In this document: positions 24,534 through 35,261 of the stretch, one piece after another
How the letters are laid out: each line of letters begins with the position of its first letter
Numbering within the stretch: position 1 is the stretch's first letter
Assembly: GCA_001898225.1 (NCBI GenBank)
Contig: MKTJ01000040.1
Span: 1-64,000, forward strand
Reading direction: 5' to 3'
Length of the DNA: 64,000 bases
Source of the DNA: Chloroflexi bacterium 54-19
GTDB taxonomy: Bacteria > Chloroflexota > Chloroflexia > Chloroheliales > Chloroheliaceae
Translations under genes and position numbers: made by a program
Notes under the pieces: model-generated
The model's database searches: none
Told to the model about the DNA's origin: nothing
The model's input: the letters and a program-made list of their open reading frames with translations, nothing else

Positions 24534-26792
24534 ATGCGCGAGAGAACTTCTCTTTTTAAACATTTACCCGGCTACACCCTGGCAGCGGTTATTCTTGGGC
24601 TGGTATTTGCCGCCGGTTTACTGGTATCGGGCGGGAGGGCTTTTTCCCAGGCTCAACCCTTTCAGGTCACCTGGAACCTGGCTAATCCCCCTACCGAAGG
24701 CCGGGTTGGGCTGCGCCTGAGCGTCAACAACCTTGAGTTGACCAACAGCGGTACCCAGGTCTGGCCGAAAGATGGCACTGACCAGCTAAAACTGGCTTAT
24801 CGCTGGTACGGCTCGGACGGCAACCCTCTCGCTGCCGGGAGCTACGATGACTTGCGCTCCGAACTGCCCCAGGATATTCCGCCGGGAGGCCGTCTGCTTT
24901 TCCCCCAGTTTTTAGTGGGTGTCCCTAATACCGCCGGGGATTATACCCTGCATATTGACCTGGTCCAGGGGGCCGATGGCTGGTTGTCGACCAAGGGCGC
25001 GGAGGATTTGCTGGTCAAGATAACCATTCGGGGTAAAGATACCACCCCACCCACCAGCCGGGTCCAGTCCCTGCCGCTCTTTTCGACCTCGACCACCTTT
25101 ACTGTGACCTGGGCTTCCAAAGACGAGGATGGCGGTAGTGGCGTTTCTTATTCCGATGTGCAATACCGGGTTTCTACCGACCAGACCTGGCACGACTGGC
25201 TCCTGGATACGACCGCGAGTGCGGCCCGTTTCACCGGGGAAAATGGCAAGCTCTACCTTTTCCGCAGCCGGGCGGTAGACCAGGCCGGTAACGCCGGGAG
25301 CTACCCCGAAAACGAGCAGAGTAGTACCCGTGTGGATAGTCTACCGCCCGCCGCCAGGGTCGAAGGTTTACCCGCCCAGAGCCCTTCCGTCTTCCTGGTA
25401 CGCTGGTCCAGCTACGACAACGTGGCCGGGGCCGCCGTTTCTTTATGTGATGTCCAGTACCGCGAGGGCGCAAACGGTGCCTGGACCGACTGGTTGCTCG
25501 GCACCAGCGCCGAGTCAGCCCTTTTCAGGGGTGAGGCCGGTAAGAGCTATTCCTTCCGGGTCCGGGCTATTGATTATGCCGGGAACCAGGGCGACTATCC
25601 GAGTGTGCCCCAGGCGACCACGACCGTTTCGGCGGCGTTCGACAGCCTGGTCGGGCAACTCCCTACCGGGAGTCTTTCCAGCCCTGTAACTGCGACGGTC
25701 CCGGTGGCGACAGTTGCATCATCTCCTTCGACTACTGTTAGTGGCACGATCACACCTGCCGCTACCATCTCCCCAACGGTGACCGGGGCTGGTTACGCTG
25801 CCTATTTTCCGTTCGCTGTTAAGGCCGGAGACAACGGTAGCGGCACCAGCAACCTGATGGTCTACAATCCCGGCACCAGCCCCTTAATGGTTGATATTGC
25901 TTTTTACGACCAATCCGGGAAATTTATAACCGGCACTACGGGCCTATCGCCTGACCAGGAGCAAATTGCCGGCGCTACTTCTTCCACCGTCAGAAAGGTC
26001 GTAGGGCCGGGTGAAACGGCCAATATCCCGGCGGCTTTGCTGGCTCCACCCAATTTTAGCGGCTGGGTGCTGGCCCACTCGGACCAGCCATTCCAGGCTT
26101 ACGGGGTGCGCCAACCGGCCACCGGCCAGGCGGTCCAGTATGCCGCTACCGGGACGGGCACCCGGCTTTACCTGCCTTATCTAAAGAAATCGGATGCCCT
26201 CGGCTCGACCTATCTCAATATCGCCAACCCATCCCAAACCACGGCGGAATACACTATTACCTATTATGACGCCGCCAGTGGTAACGTGCTGGCAAATGAA
26301 AAACGGACCCTTTCCAGGTATGGTAGCGCCCGTTTTTCGATAAACAGCCTGAATACCGAGGATGCCTTTCCGCGTTTCCAGGCGTCGGCGATAATCACTT
26401 CAAACGTGCCGCTGGCCGTCTCCGCCGAAGGTTTGCTGGAAGATGGCTCGGCTTACAGTTACCCGGCCCAGACCGCCCTCGCCCCGGTCGCGCCCCAGAT
26501 TCCGGTCTACCGGGACGTTAACGGGGTCACGACCACTTTGCTGGTCCAGAACACCGGCCAGGAAAGCCTGACCGTGAAAATGGAGTATTTCAACAGTAAC
26601 GGGGAAATTATTGCCTCTCAACAAGCGACCATCGCGGGATATAGCCGCCAGACCGTCTGGGCTGGCGACGTGCCGGACCTGAAAGCCGGGTTTAGCGGCA
26701 AGGTGCGGGTCAGTACGGCCACGCCGAACGGCAATATCGTGGTGCTGGTGTTGGGCGCAGGGCCAGGCATGGCCGGACGGCCTTATCTCTAG
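24534..26792 (+). CDS. Secreted surface protein with Ig/fibronectin-III-like repeats
   Basis: 752 residues. An N-terminal signal (LAAVILGLVFAAGLLVSGG, cleavage near the SQA site at about residue 40) is followed by an N-terminal beta domain (about 40-165). Two fibronectin-type repeats follow (about 170-270 and 275-365; WASKDEDGGSGVSYSDVQYR / WSSYDNVAGAAVSLCDVQYR, each closing with FRxRAIDxAGN-like blocks). A Thr/Ser/Pro linker (about 365-420) leads to two similar C-terminal beta-sandwich-like halves (each with FAVKAG.. YNPGTSP and similar), rich in Gly/Ser and FY-DxSGK patterns. It is a cell-surface or secreted adhesin/binding protein. The ligand is unknown. ATG follows GAGGG at 7 nt. Confidence 0.8.
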   Translation: MRERTSLFKHLPGYTLAAVILGLVFAAGLLVSGGRAFSQAQPFQVTWNLANPPTEGRVGLRLSVNNLELTNSGTQVWPKDGTDQLKLAYRWYGSDGNPLAAGSYDDLRSELPQDIPPGGRLLFPQFLVGVPNTAGDYTLHIDLVQGADGWLSTKGAEDLLVKITIRGKDTTPPTSRVQSLPLFSTSTTFTVTWASKDEDGGSGVSYSDVQYRVSTDQTWHDWLLDTTASAARFTGENGKLYLFRSRAVDQAGNAGSYPENEQSSTRVDSLPPAARVEGLPAQSPSVFLVRWSSYDNVAGAAVSLCDVQYREGANGAWTDWLLGTSAESALFRGEAGKSYSFRVRAIDYAGNQGDYPSVPQATTTVSAAFDSLVGQLPTGSLSSPVTATVPVATVASSPSTTVSGTITPAATISPTVTGAGYAAYFPFAVKAGDNGSGTSNLMVYNPGTSPLMVDIAFYDQSGKFITGTTGLSPDQEQIAGATSSTVRKVVGPGETANIPAALLAPPNFSGWVLAHSDQPFQAYGVRQPATGQAVQYAATGTGTRLYLPYLKKSDALGSTYLNIANPSQTTAEYTITYYDAASGNVLANEKRTLSRYGSARFSINSLNTEDAFPRFQASAIITSNVPLAVSAEGLLEDGSAYSYPAQTALAPVAPQIPVYRDVNGVTTTLLVQNTGQESLTVKMEYFNSNGEIIASQQATIAGYSRQTVWAGDVPDLKAGFSGKVRVSTATPNGNIVVLVLGAGPGMAGRPYL

Positions 26793-26832
26793 GATTTAGG
26801 CGGTTTCAAATTTCAAAGATTAGCAATTAAAG

Positions 26833-26864
26833 AAGGCTGCTTCCACTAAAGGAGACAGCCTTTT
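26833..26864. terminator. Bidirectional terminator between surface protein and glycosyltransferase
   Basis: AAGGCTG (26833-26839) pairs with CAGCCTT after a short imperfect upper stem (TTCC/GGAG), and ends in T-rich DNA on the plus strand. Confidence 0.55.
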
Positions 26865-26881
26865 AAGAGGATTTTACACTT

Positions 26882-28513
26882 TCAAGTTTCACTTTGCAAT
26901 CTGGCAATCACGTTCCATTTAATCCGGGGAGAATCTTTTAAAAAATAAAAAGAAAACTTATTAATAGTGACTTCCTCGTAATATTGTTTACCCCACTCCC
27001 AGATGTCCTGCGACCCCCAGCCAAACTGTTCTACAAAATCGGGTTTTAATTCTTTTATAGAATAGTTAAGGTCATACTTGTTATGTCCTGATAGGCTATA
27101 GGTGCCGATTTTAGCCATCGCGCCTGAAAGGTCTGCCGGCAATTGCGCGATATGCTTATCCATTTTACCCAGAAAGTCGATCCCTTTAAGGCCTGTATAA
27201 TATGGAATCGCTCCGGCGGTAATCATGCCGATAGTAGCGTCTGGATAACAGACCTCGTTTAATACCTCGATTTTCGTATATTCACGCAAAGAATAGTGGA
27301 GAGAGTTAATTTCCTGGGTAAGTGACATTTCTGGCAGAAACCGGGCGTTTATTACCAGGAGTAAGACTATTAATCCGAGCGTGGAAACAAGCGGTCGCAG
27401 CCGGAGTTTGCCAAAAAAGAGGTTTGCGATTACTACGAAAAGCAATGGTATCGCCGGGCACAGGATACGCCAGTAGTTCCAAGCGTCGCCACCCACGTAA
27501 ATCTCGTAGCCGATGAGCGCAACCATTATCCCGTAAAACAACAGGCATTTGCGGTTAAAATTCAGAATTAAACCCAGGGTCGCCAGAAAAAGCACCGGCC
27601 AGGTTTCAAGGATAAAGGGTCCGATAAACCCTATACCATTTAAAATCTTATCCTTCAAGGGCATGCCGGTAGCTTTTAGAGTATAGGTGTTTGGCACCAG
27701 GTCGCCATAATAAAACAACCTAAAAAGTTCCTGGGCTGCAATTATTGCAAAAGTTATTCCAAAGGTAAAAGCCAGGTAGTATAATTTTTGGTTCTTTGAG
27801 GAATTCTCTAATGTGTAAGTTTCGTAGACGAGGTAAAGCAGAATGGGGGCGGTCATTACCAACGAGTCGGGGCGGGCTAGAAAGGCCAGACCCAGGAGAA
27901 GGCCGATAAGACTACCCCTAGCTTTCGAAGGGTTATCTACAAACTTGAAGACACTCCATATTCCGGCTAACTCCAACAATGTTAAAAGGCCGGTCTCCAT
28001 ACCCAGCAACGACCAGTAGAAAATGGGAAAATAGCCGAGTGCCGCCCCTACCCCAATAAGTTTTAGCAGGGTCTGCTCGGTTTTATTTTTCCCTTTAATA
28101 ACATTTAGGGTTATTTGAGCCGAAAAAAAGCCAATTGCGGTCAGGATAAAAATATTAAGTAGCTGGACGACAAGAACCGACAAGCTTTTATTGAAGAAGA
28201 AAGTTACCACGGTCATCATCAGGACCGTTAGGGGATTGGTATAGCCTTCCACATATTCGCCGGGGTTCCAAACAAGGCCCACACCATGTGAAAGATTCCA
28301 TGCATAGCGCATCGAAATCATAGCATCATCGAATAAGGTGTAGTAGCGGGTAGTGATTCCATTTTCCGAAACCGGTAGAGTGGTTCTAAAAATAAAAGCC
28401 AGGTAATAGGTAACAGCTAATATCAGCAACCCAATGAAGCCCCAGTTGGTTTTAAGTTTAGCGCCAAGGAAAAAGGAACTCCTGCTAAGTTTAACGCGGG
28501 GCAAGGTTATCAA
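26882..28513 (-). CDS. GT-C type membrane glycosyltransferase (ArnT/AftB-like)
   Basis: A hydrophobic protein of 543 residues (from TTG at 28513) with about ten transmembrane helices. The first outer loop carries the diagnostic acidic pair in [19 protein letters not shown], followed by [19 protein letters not shown], the layout of polyprenyl-phosphate-sugar-dependent GT-C enzymes (PMT/ArnT/AftB). The soluble C-terminal segment (about 415-543) contains [17 protein letters not shown] and a KPDF motif. It probably transfers a sugar from a lipid carrier to an extracytoplasmic polymer. The upstream TTG at 28525 is the ORF limit, but the TTG at 28513 has GGAG six bases upstream. GC is lower than neighbours. 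No partner gene is adjacent. Confidence 0.7.
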   Translation of the reverse strand: MITLPRVKLSRSSFFLGAKLKTNWGFIGLLILAVTYYLAFIFRTTLPVSENGITTRYYTLFDDAMISMRYAWNLSHGVGLVWNPGEYVEGYTNPLTVLMMTVVTFFFNKSLSVLVVQLLNIFILTAIGFFSAQITLNVIKGKNKTEQTLLKLIGVGAALGYFPIFYWSLLGMETGLLTLLELAGIWSVFKFVDNPSKARGSLIGLLLGLAFLARPDSLVMTAPILLYLVYETYTLENSSKNQKLYYLAFTFGITFAIIAAQELFRLFYYGDLVPNTYTLKATGMPLKDKILNGIGFIGPFILETWPVLFLATLGLILNFNRKCLLFYGIMVALIGYEIYVGGDAWNYWRILCPAIPLLFVVIANLFFGKLRLRPLVSTLGLIVLLLVINARFLPEMSLTQEINSLHYSLREYTKIEVLNEVCYPDATIGMITAGAIPYYTGLKGIDFLGKMDKHIAQLPADLSGAMAKIGTYSLSGHNKYDLNYSIKELKPDFVEQFGWGSQDIWEWGKQYYEEVTINKFSFYFLKDSPRIKWNVIARLQSET

Positions 28514-28686
28514 AGCTGTCTCCAAATGAAGTAAATATTCTAAATGTTGCTTTATTTTAAATGCTTTGAAATTTACAGGTCAATAGGACTTTTAACCCGC
28601 AGTTTATTATGTTCTTTTATTTCGGGACAGTTTTACTTTTGCACTAAAAAGCCCAAAAGGTTTTTAGTGTGCATTTCCCATCCAGG

Positions 28687-29163
28687 CTACTCTTTGCGGT
28701 CTTTCTCTTTAGGCTGGGGCCGATTGCTCGCGGTGTAGCGCAAAAAGAAGCGTCCCCAGAGCTGGTAGGCCCAGATAACCCCCGCCGCTGCCTGGACAAT
28801 ACCGCTGATACTCAGGCTTATTGTTATGATGGTCCCCTGTAGGGAGCCGGAGAAATAGAGCGGCTCCCCTAGAATCCGCAGCACCATCCCGGTGTTGATA
28901 AGGATATAGGCGGTATAGCCCAGCCGTTCGTTGTAGCCGTAAGGCCGCTGGGGTGTCTTGCGGCGTGGCAGGAGCCAGTAAGCGATACCGATAGCAAACT
29001 GGACGAACCAGCCGACGAATAATATATGGGCGTGGACTTCTCCCCAGGCGTTGCCCCAGGTCGCCCCGGCGGCTTCGCCAATCAATAATGCACCACCCAA
29101 CACAAAACCAATCAGCAGATAAACCAGGCTGGTCTTTCCCATCAGCCGGGTAAGCGGGTCCAT
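28687..29163 (-). CDS. Haem-copper-oxidase-subunit-I-like short membrane protein
   Basis: 158 residues, four likely spans. The second span HAHILFVGWFVQFAIGIAYWLLPR resembles the first haem-ligand helix of cbb3 oxidase/nitric-oxide reductase catalytic subunits (histidine at HAH). It lacks the remaining helices of a full oxidase, so it resembles only the N-terminal part. Such proteins are seen in several bacteria, usually annotated as a cbb3-like or NnrS-like domain. Function unknown; perhaps haem-binding. ATG follows AGGAGG at 6 nt. It lies between a GT-C glycosyltransferase and the sigma factor. Confidence 0.7.
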   Translation of the reverse strand: MDPLTRLMGKTSLVYLLIGFVLGGALLIGEAAGATWGNAWGEVHAHILFVGWFVQFAIGIAYWLLPRRKTPQRPYGYNERLGYTAYILINTGMVLRILGEPLYFSGSLQGTIITISLSISGIVQAAAGVIWAYQLWGRFFLRYTASNRPQPKEKDRKE

Positions 29164-29684
29164 AGATTCCTCCTTGGGATTTTGCCATTAAAGTTGGAAG
29201 AATTATAAAACTTTTTCGAGAAAGTCGCGTATATAATTTACACCGGCTGACAGAGAAGGAAAAACAAAGACGAAATCTCCCCCCACCAGGCCGGACAAAG
29301 CGTTGATAAGGTTGAATAGAACCAAAAACTGCTAATAAGGTTCTTCTTTCCGCTCATTTTTACGAATTGTTGAACTTTTCACAACTCTTTTACGTATTAT
29401 ATATAGGTGAATCTAAACAGATGAAAGCATTCCGCTCAAATTTTGACAGGCGGCGGAAATTGAAGTATTATGCGCGAGTCATATTTTTGAGGAGACTACT
29501 GACCTGCCCTTTTGCTCAAGTTTCACCAGGCTCGTAGATTTCACCACGTAGTTACAGTTAACTACATAGCCTCAAGACAGCAGCAATCATCAATTCATTG
29601 CTCTATGTTAAGGTCGCGGCGGAGAAGTTTGGAAAGTTAAATTGTTTAGGGTCAATTGTTAGGTAAAAGGCGAAGAAAATAAAA
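29164..29684. other. Upstream region and 5' leader of the sigma factor gene
   Basis: 521 bp. It holds a near-consensus promoter at 29443-29471 and a leader of about 200 nt with an inverted GTAGTTA/TAACTAC element near 29550. AT-rich, no coding content. Confidence 0.5.
29443..29471 (+). promoter_or_regulatory. Consensus sigma-70 promoter of the sigma factor gene
   Basis: TTGACA (29443-29448), 17 nt, TATTAT (29466-29471). The leader to the ATG at 29685 is about 205 nt. Confidence 0.75.
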
Positions 29685-30842
<1,158 letters not shown>

Positions 30843-30867
30843 GTCAGGCTTCCCGTTTTTCGAAATT

Positions 30868-30897
30868 AAAAGGACCACTTTTTCGAGTGGTCCTTTT
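30868..30897. terminator. Terminator after the sigma factor gene
   Basis: Perfect 12-bp stem (30868-30879 with 30886-30897), loop TTTTCG, followed by TTCTTTG; the A-tract upstream lets it serve the convergent hydrolase gene also. Confidence 0.9.
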
Positions 30898-30959
30898 TCT
30901 TTGTCTAATTCTAAATCTGGTAATAGTGGTTAGTTTTTAGGCGGAACGGCCTTTCTAAA

Positions 30960-31781
30960 CTAAGCTAAGCTTTCCGAAACCCGGCTCAACCATTCCTCCA
31001 CCAGGCTATTGAAAAGTTGGGATTGTTCGACGCTCAAATTATGCCCGGCCCGGTCAAGGACAGCGAAACTGGCCCTGGGGTAGTTTTCTAAAACCGGCCA
31101 GGCATCCTTGTACCCCACGATATTGTCCTGCCGCCCCAGCAGGATTAGTGTGGGTTTGGGAAATGGAGTGGGCAGTTTCGTCACGTCGAAAGAAAAGGCG
31201 TAGTTTTGGACTATTTTCTCCAGAAATTTATGGTCGGCCCGGTTTACTGCGGTTATTACTTCTTCTCTAAACCGAGCCAGGATGGCACTCTCCTGGACCA
31301 CGGCTATAGCGGTAAATTCGGCGGCTTCCTCCGGCGTTAAACTCGCCACCAGGTCGGGGTCTTTGTGGACAACGGTAAGGGTCGGGAGATCTCTGGCGCT
31401 ATGCAGGGCTATTTCCACCGGGCAAATTAATCCCAGGCCCTGGACCCGGCTAGACATTCTAGCAACAACTCCCTGGGCCAGGTAGCCGCCATAAGATTCC
31501 CCTATTACTATAAATTCTTCGCCTGGAATAACCGCCTCGATAAAACCAAGGATAACCTCAAGCATATCGTCGCTGCCGTTTAGCTCAGGGTTCCCCGGCG
31601 TCCGGCCCATTCCCGGTAAATCGGGATAGATCCTTCGCCAGCCCTCTTTATGCGCAAAAACCGGTTCCAAACTATTTTTCAGGGAGTGGTGGTCAAGCGT
31701 AAAGCCGTGTAAGGCGATTACCGCCACTCCGGTCCCGGTTTCTTCATAAAAAACCGGTATTCCTCTGACATTACATTCCAT
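30960..31781 (-). CDS. Alpha/beta hydrolase
   Basis: 273 residues. The fold is shown by ALHGFTLDHHSLKNSL (oxyanion HG), IYPDLPGMGRTPG, the nucleophile elbow GESYGGYLAQGV (Ser), the acid around LLGRQDNIVGY (Asp) and the His in LDRAGHNLSVEQ. The start was set at the Met at 31781 so as not to overlap the DUF952 gene upstream; the longer frame (to 31871) would overlap it by 59 bp with a non-homologous N-terminus. It probably acts on an ester or amide of a small molecule. Operon with the DUF952 gene. Confidence 0.8.
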   Translation of the reverse strand: MECNVRGIPVFYEETGTGVAVIALHGFTLDHHSLKNSLEPVFAHKEGWRRIYPDLPGMGRTPGNPELNGSDDMLEVILGFIEAVIPGEEFIVIGESYGGYLAQGVVARMSSRVQGLGLICPVEIALHSARDLPTLTVVHKDPDLVASLTPEEAAEFTAIAVVQESAILARFREEVITAVNRADHKFLEKIVQNYAFSFDVTKLPTPFPKPTLILLGRQDNIVGYKDAWPVLENYPRASFAVLDRAGHNLSVEQSQLFNSLVEEWLSRVSESLA

Positions 31782-31812
31782 AGCGGTATTCGTCCGTACC
31801 TGGTATAAATGG

Positions 31813-32172
31813 TTATTCCAACGGCAGGAAACGCCCGTCAGGGTCGCGGGGAATTGGTTTAATCTCAACAATAGCGTCGCGGTTGAGTGGGCCGTAGATA
31901 TGCGGGAAAATCTGTTTGGGGTCTTCGTAAATGACCGGGGAGGTCACCCGGCCTTTATCAATCACCAGGGCTATGAAGGGGCGGGGGTCGGCGGTGTAAT
32001 AGCGGTTGCCTGTATCGGCCATATTTTGGGCGCCCTCGGTGGTGTGAATAAAGTTTTCGCGGCCTGCCCGCATTGGCTCCGGTATATAGGCTTCGTCCGC
32101 CGGTTGAGCTTCATAATATTCCACCGGGACCATGTGAAAGGTCAGACCGGTCTGTTTTGTTTCCGGGTTCAT
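31813..32172 (-). CDS. DUF952 family protein
   Basis: 119 residues. DUF952 pattern: an N-terminal strand TFHMVPVEYYE, a long loop AYIPEPMRAGRENFIHTTEG (FIH), ANRYYTADPRPFIALVIDKGRV and the closing FPHIYGPLNRDAIVEI. It is an uncharacterised small, probably enzymatic fold related to NAD+-dependent ADP-ribosyltransferase-like domains, but the family has no proven activity. ATG follows GAAAGAGA. It lies between the hydrolase and a GNAT gene. Confidence 0.85.
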   Translation of the reverse strand: MNPETKQTGLTFHMVPVEYYEAQPADEAYIPEPMRAGRENFIHTTEGAQNMADTGNRYYTADPRPFIALVIDKGRVTSPVIYEDPKQIFPHIYGPLNRDAIVEIKPIPRDPDGRFLPLE

Positions 32173-32223
32173 TTTTCTCTTTCTTTTTACTTTCTTTAGT
32201 CTATTCTGCTTGCAGTCTTAATT

Positions 32224-32757
32224 TTAATCCAGGCTCTTACGCATCACGATTTCGAAAGGCTCGAACCCGGCCTTTTCCCAGAATTTCTGGCCCCCCGGAT
32301 TTTTAACATCCACTTCTATCTGGACCCGGTTGACCCCCTGCTGTTTGAACCACTCGTAGGCTCGCGTTAACAACTGGTTGCCGACCCCTTCGGTGCGATA
32401 AGCTTCCTCGGACCACAAATCGGCGATATAGCCGAAACGATGCTGGACGAAAAGGGGCGCTTCGTAGTGGAACGAACCGATGATGTACCCGGCAGGATGG
32501 TCGAGCAGTTCCTGGCCGCCCGTTGTTAGCGGGTAAGCGACGGCGAAGAAATAGTCGTCCGACCCGGCGGCGGTGCTCAACCATTCGACGCTGCCTTCCT
32601 GCCAACCGGGCCGGGGTTGCCAGTCGGTATGCAGGGTCGCGTGGTAGTCGTACATGCGCTGCATCATTTCCACGAAATGGTTAAGCTGGCTTTCAGGGCT
32701 GTCTGGCCCCAGAACTACTACCTTGAAACGCTCGTGCTGTTCGCTCATAATCCCCAC
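32224..32757 (-). CDS. GNAT-family N-acetyltransferase
   Basis: 177 residues. The core GNAT block is present: [27 protein letters not shown] (the acetyl-CoA loop RTEGVG), then [31 protein letters not shown]. The first 100 residues form the N-terminal strand and helix of the fold with GYIIGSF. Substrate unknown. Start: GTG at 32757 has GGAG at 5 nt; the ATG at 32748 has no well-spaced ribosome site. It is followed directly by the pgk gene on the same strand. Confidence 0.8.
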   Translation of the reverse strand: MGIMSEQHERFKVVVLGPDSPESQLNHFVEMMQRMYDYHATLHTDWQPRPGWQEGSVEWLSTAAGSDDYFFAVAYPLTTGGQELLDHPAGYIIGSFHYEAPLFVQHRFGYIADLWSEEAYRTEGVGNQLLTRAYEWFKQQGVNRVQIEVDVKNPGGQKFWEKAGFEPFEIVMRKSLD

Positions 32758-32840
32758 AAATTCTCCCGGCGCTGTAATCGAGTAGAAAGGCTGGCCGGTT
32801 TACCTGTTTGGAAAGACCGGCCAGCTTTTAATGCCATAAC

Positions 32841-34055
32841 CTATTTGTTGTTGAGCGCGGCCACCCCCGGCAGGGTCTTGCCTTCCAGGAATTCGAGGCT
32901 GGCCCCACCCCCGGTGCTGATGTGGGTCATTTTGTCAGCAAGCCCGGCCTGCTCGACCGCTGCCACGCTGTCGCCACCACCGATGATGGTCGTGCCATCC
33001 ACTTTCGCCAGGGCCTGGGCTACTCCCAGGGTGCCTTTGGCGAAGGGCGCTAACTCGAAGACACCCATCGGGCCGTTCCAGACGACTGTTTTAGCCGTTT
33101 TGAGGATTTCCTGGTAATGCTCGACCGTTTCCGGGCCGATGTCCAGGATGCGCCAGCCGTCCGGCACCGCGTCCGGTTTAACTACCTGGGTTTTGGCGTC
33201 GGCGGAAAAAGCGTCGGCGATAACCACGTCTACCGGCAGGACCAGTTTGTCGCTCCCGGCCTTTTCGAACAGGTCGCGGGCGACATCGAGTTTGTCATCT
33301 TCCACCAGCGAATCACCGACAGCGTAGCCCTGGGCTTTGAAGAAGGTGTTCGCCATTCCGCCGCCAATCAGCAGTTTATCGGTCTTATCCAGCAGGTTCT
33401 GAATGACCCCGATTTTGTCGGATACTTTCGCGCCGCCCAGGATAGCGATAAAGGGCCGGTCCGGGTTGTTGAGGGCTTTGCCCATGTAATCGAGTTCCTT
33501 TTGCATCAGGTAACCCGCTACCGCAGGTTGCAAATACCTTGTAACGCCTTCGGTCGAACTGTTGGCCCGGTGGGCGGTGCCAAAAGCGTCATTCACGAAG
33601 AGGTCGCCCAGGCGGCCCAGGTTCTGGGAAAGGTTCGAGTCGTTGCGCTCGTCGTCAGACTTGAACTTCTCGTTGGTGGGGTCCATCTTGGCCGGGAAGC
33701 GCACATTTTCCAGGAGCATCACTTCGCCGGGGTGCAAATCGCGGGTGGCCTGTTCGAGGGCTGCGCCCTGCACATCGTCCATCTTGCGGACTTTCTTGCC
33801 AAGCAATTTCTCTAACCGGGCGGCGACCACGTCCATCTTAAGTTTGGGGTCGGCCCCTTTCGGTCGGCCCAGGTGGCTCATCAGGACCAGTTTCGCGCCG
33901 TGATTGATGAGATAGTTGATGGTAGGCAGGGCGGCTCTGATACGGGTATCGTCGGTAATCTCGCCGGTCTTTTTATCCAGGGGCACGTTAAAATCCACCC
34001 GCACCAGGGCGCGTTTGTTTTTAACGTCTACATCTTCAATGGTTTTCTTATCCAT
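32841..34055 (-). CDS. pgk: Phosphoglycerate kinase
   Basis: 404 residues. PGK transfers the acyl phosphate of 1,3-bisphosphoglycerate to ADP in glycolysis (and the reverse in gluconeogenesis or carbon fixation). Conserved blocks are intact: RVDFNVPLD (substrate-binding Arg/Asn), [22 protein letters not shown], the ATP-side [11 protein letters not shown] and [13 protein letters not shown], and the closing [14 protein letters not shown] follows GGAG at 8 nt. gapA and tpiA are not adjacent, so it is not in the common glycolytic operon. Confidence 0.97.
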   Translation of the reverse strand: MDKKTIEDVDVKNKRALVRVDFNVPLDKKTGEITDDTRIRAALPTINYLINHGAKLVLMSHLGRPKGADPKLKMDVVAARLEKLLGKKVRKMDDVQGAALEQATRDLHPGEVMLLENVRFPAKMDPTNEKFKSDDERNDSNLSQNLGRLGDLFVNDAFGTAHRANSSTEGVTRYLQPAVAGYLMQKELDYMGKALNNPDRPFIAILGGAKVSDKIGVIQNLLDKTDKLLIGGGMANTFFKAQGYAVGDSLVEDDKLDVARDLFEKAGSDKLVLPVDVVIADAFSADAKTQVVKPDAVPDGWRILDIGPETVEHYQEILKTAKTVVWNGPMGVFELAPFAKGTLGVAQALAKVDGTTIIGGGDSVAAVEQAGLADKMTHISTGGGASLEFLEGKTLPGVAALNNK

Positions 34056-34207
34056 GCTGCTCGCTCCGTTTCCACTTTTATTTTGAGCATTACCTTGCTT
34101 AGTGTAATTCCTACCCTCTATTTTAGCCTAAAATCTTCTTTTCTGCGTCAATTTTTGGGAAAAATAGGTAAAATCGCAGCGAGACTCGAAAAATCCTGCC
34201 CGCAAGT

Positions 34208-35086
34208 TCATTCCTTGACCGAGAAAGCCGGGTCGTATGGGGTTTCCAGAGCTTTCCGTCCCTCTTTAGCGGTCCTGGTTTTCCGGTTTTTGCGGGCTGT
34301 TACCACGATTAAGCCGAGGCAGACAACTATGACCGGTAGGCCGATAGCCCCGGCCAGGTAGTTGTTGTGGCTGAAGTTGACCAGGGTAAACATGGTCAGG
34401 TTCATGAGAAAGAGGGCCGGTGGTATGAACATGAACTTCAAACGAGGGCTACCTGGGGTAGGGGCCGGGACACTTTCGACGGTCAGGCGGTTGAGCAACC
34501 AGACCATGAGCAGGCTGATAAAGCCCCAGGCCACGAAATTGGCTTCCGGCACACCATAATAAAGACCGCTGTCGTGCCAGGTCCAGTAGTTTTGAATGTA
34601 GACCGCGACCGGCTCCATCAGGAAGTCGCTGGCGAGGGCCAATGCCGCCGCTATCACCAGCCCGGCCCACCTGTTCCAATGGGGCCGGAGGTTTCCCAGC
34701 AGGTAACGGGTGGTGAAAAAGGCCGAGAGGACGACCATCAGCCAGGCGAAGATGATACCAACCGGCACGCCGAGCAGTTTGGGCGAAAGCACCTCGGTGT
34801 AGTTGTAGCGGCCAAAGGGAAAGCCGGTAGCGACCCCGACCGACTCGACCAAGAGGCCCAGCCCGAACAGCCCGCCGCTTGCCAGGAGACCCTGTCTCAG
34901 GCCGTAGTTAAGCGTGACCCAGCTTGCCGCGACGAGTCCACCCACCACCAGCATGAAGCTCGCCATCCATTCGGTGCCGACCGGGACGCGGTCGAGCATG
35001 ACCAGCACTACCGAGGATGGGTAAATCCAGCAGTAGACCCCGAAGGCGGTCAGCATAAAAACCCGGTTGACCTGGGTTTTTCTCAA
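34208..35086 (-). CDS. cruF: Carotenoid biosynthesis protein CruF-like (carotenoid 1,2-hydratase)
   Basis: 292 residues, about seven membrane helices, matching the DUF422/CruF family, which hydrates the psi end of carotenoids to give 1'-hydroxy carotenoids. Seen blocks include GRYNYTEVLSPKLLGVPVGI, WLMVVLSAFFTTRYLLG, ASDFLMEPVAVY and YWTWHDSGLYYGVPEANFVAWG. TTG start with GGAAGG upstream; an internal Met at residue 11 is an alternative. No other carotenoid gene (crtB, crtI, cruA) is nearby, so the pathway is assembled elsewhere. Substrate and end product are inferred. Confidence 0.82.
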   Translation of the reverse strand: MRKTQVNRVFMLTAFGVYCWIYPSSVVLVMLDRVPVGTEWMASFMLVVGGLVAASWVTLNYGLRQGLLASGGLFGLGLLVESVGVATGFPFGRYNYTEVLSPKLLGVPVGIIFAWLMVVLSAFFTTRYLLGNLRPHWNRWAGLVIAAALALASDFLMEPVAVYIQNYWTWHDSGLYYGVPEANFVAWGFISLLMVWLLNRLTVESVPAPTPGSPRLKFMFIPPALFLMNLTMFTLVNFSHNNYLAGAIGLPVIVVCLGLIVVTARKNRKTRTAKEGRKALETPYDPAFSVKE

Positions 35087-35261
35087 AGTTAAGTCCTTCC
35101 CGTTACTTTAACAGACCTGAATTGCCAGGATTATTATAGCGTGCTTTGGCGGGGTGTGAAGGCGGGCTGGTGGTTGAATGCGTAAAGATAGAGGGAAAGA
35201 CGGTTTTAAAGGTTATTGAATTTCTATGTTCAATGTTGTTTGGCACCCATAAAGGGCGCGT

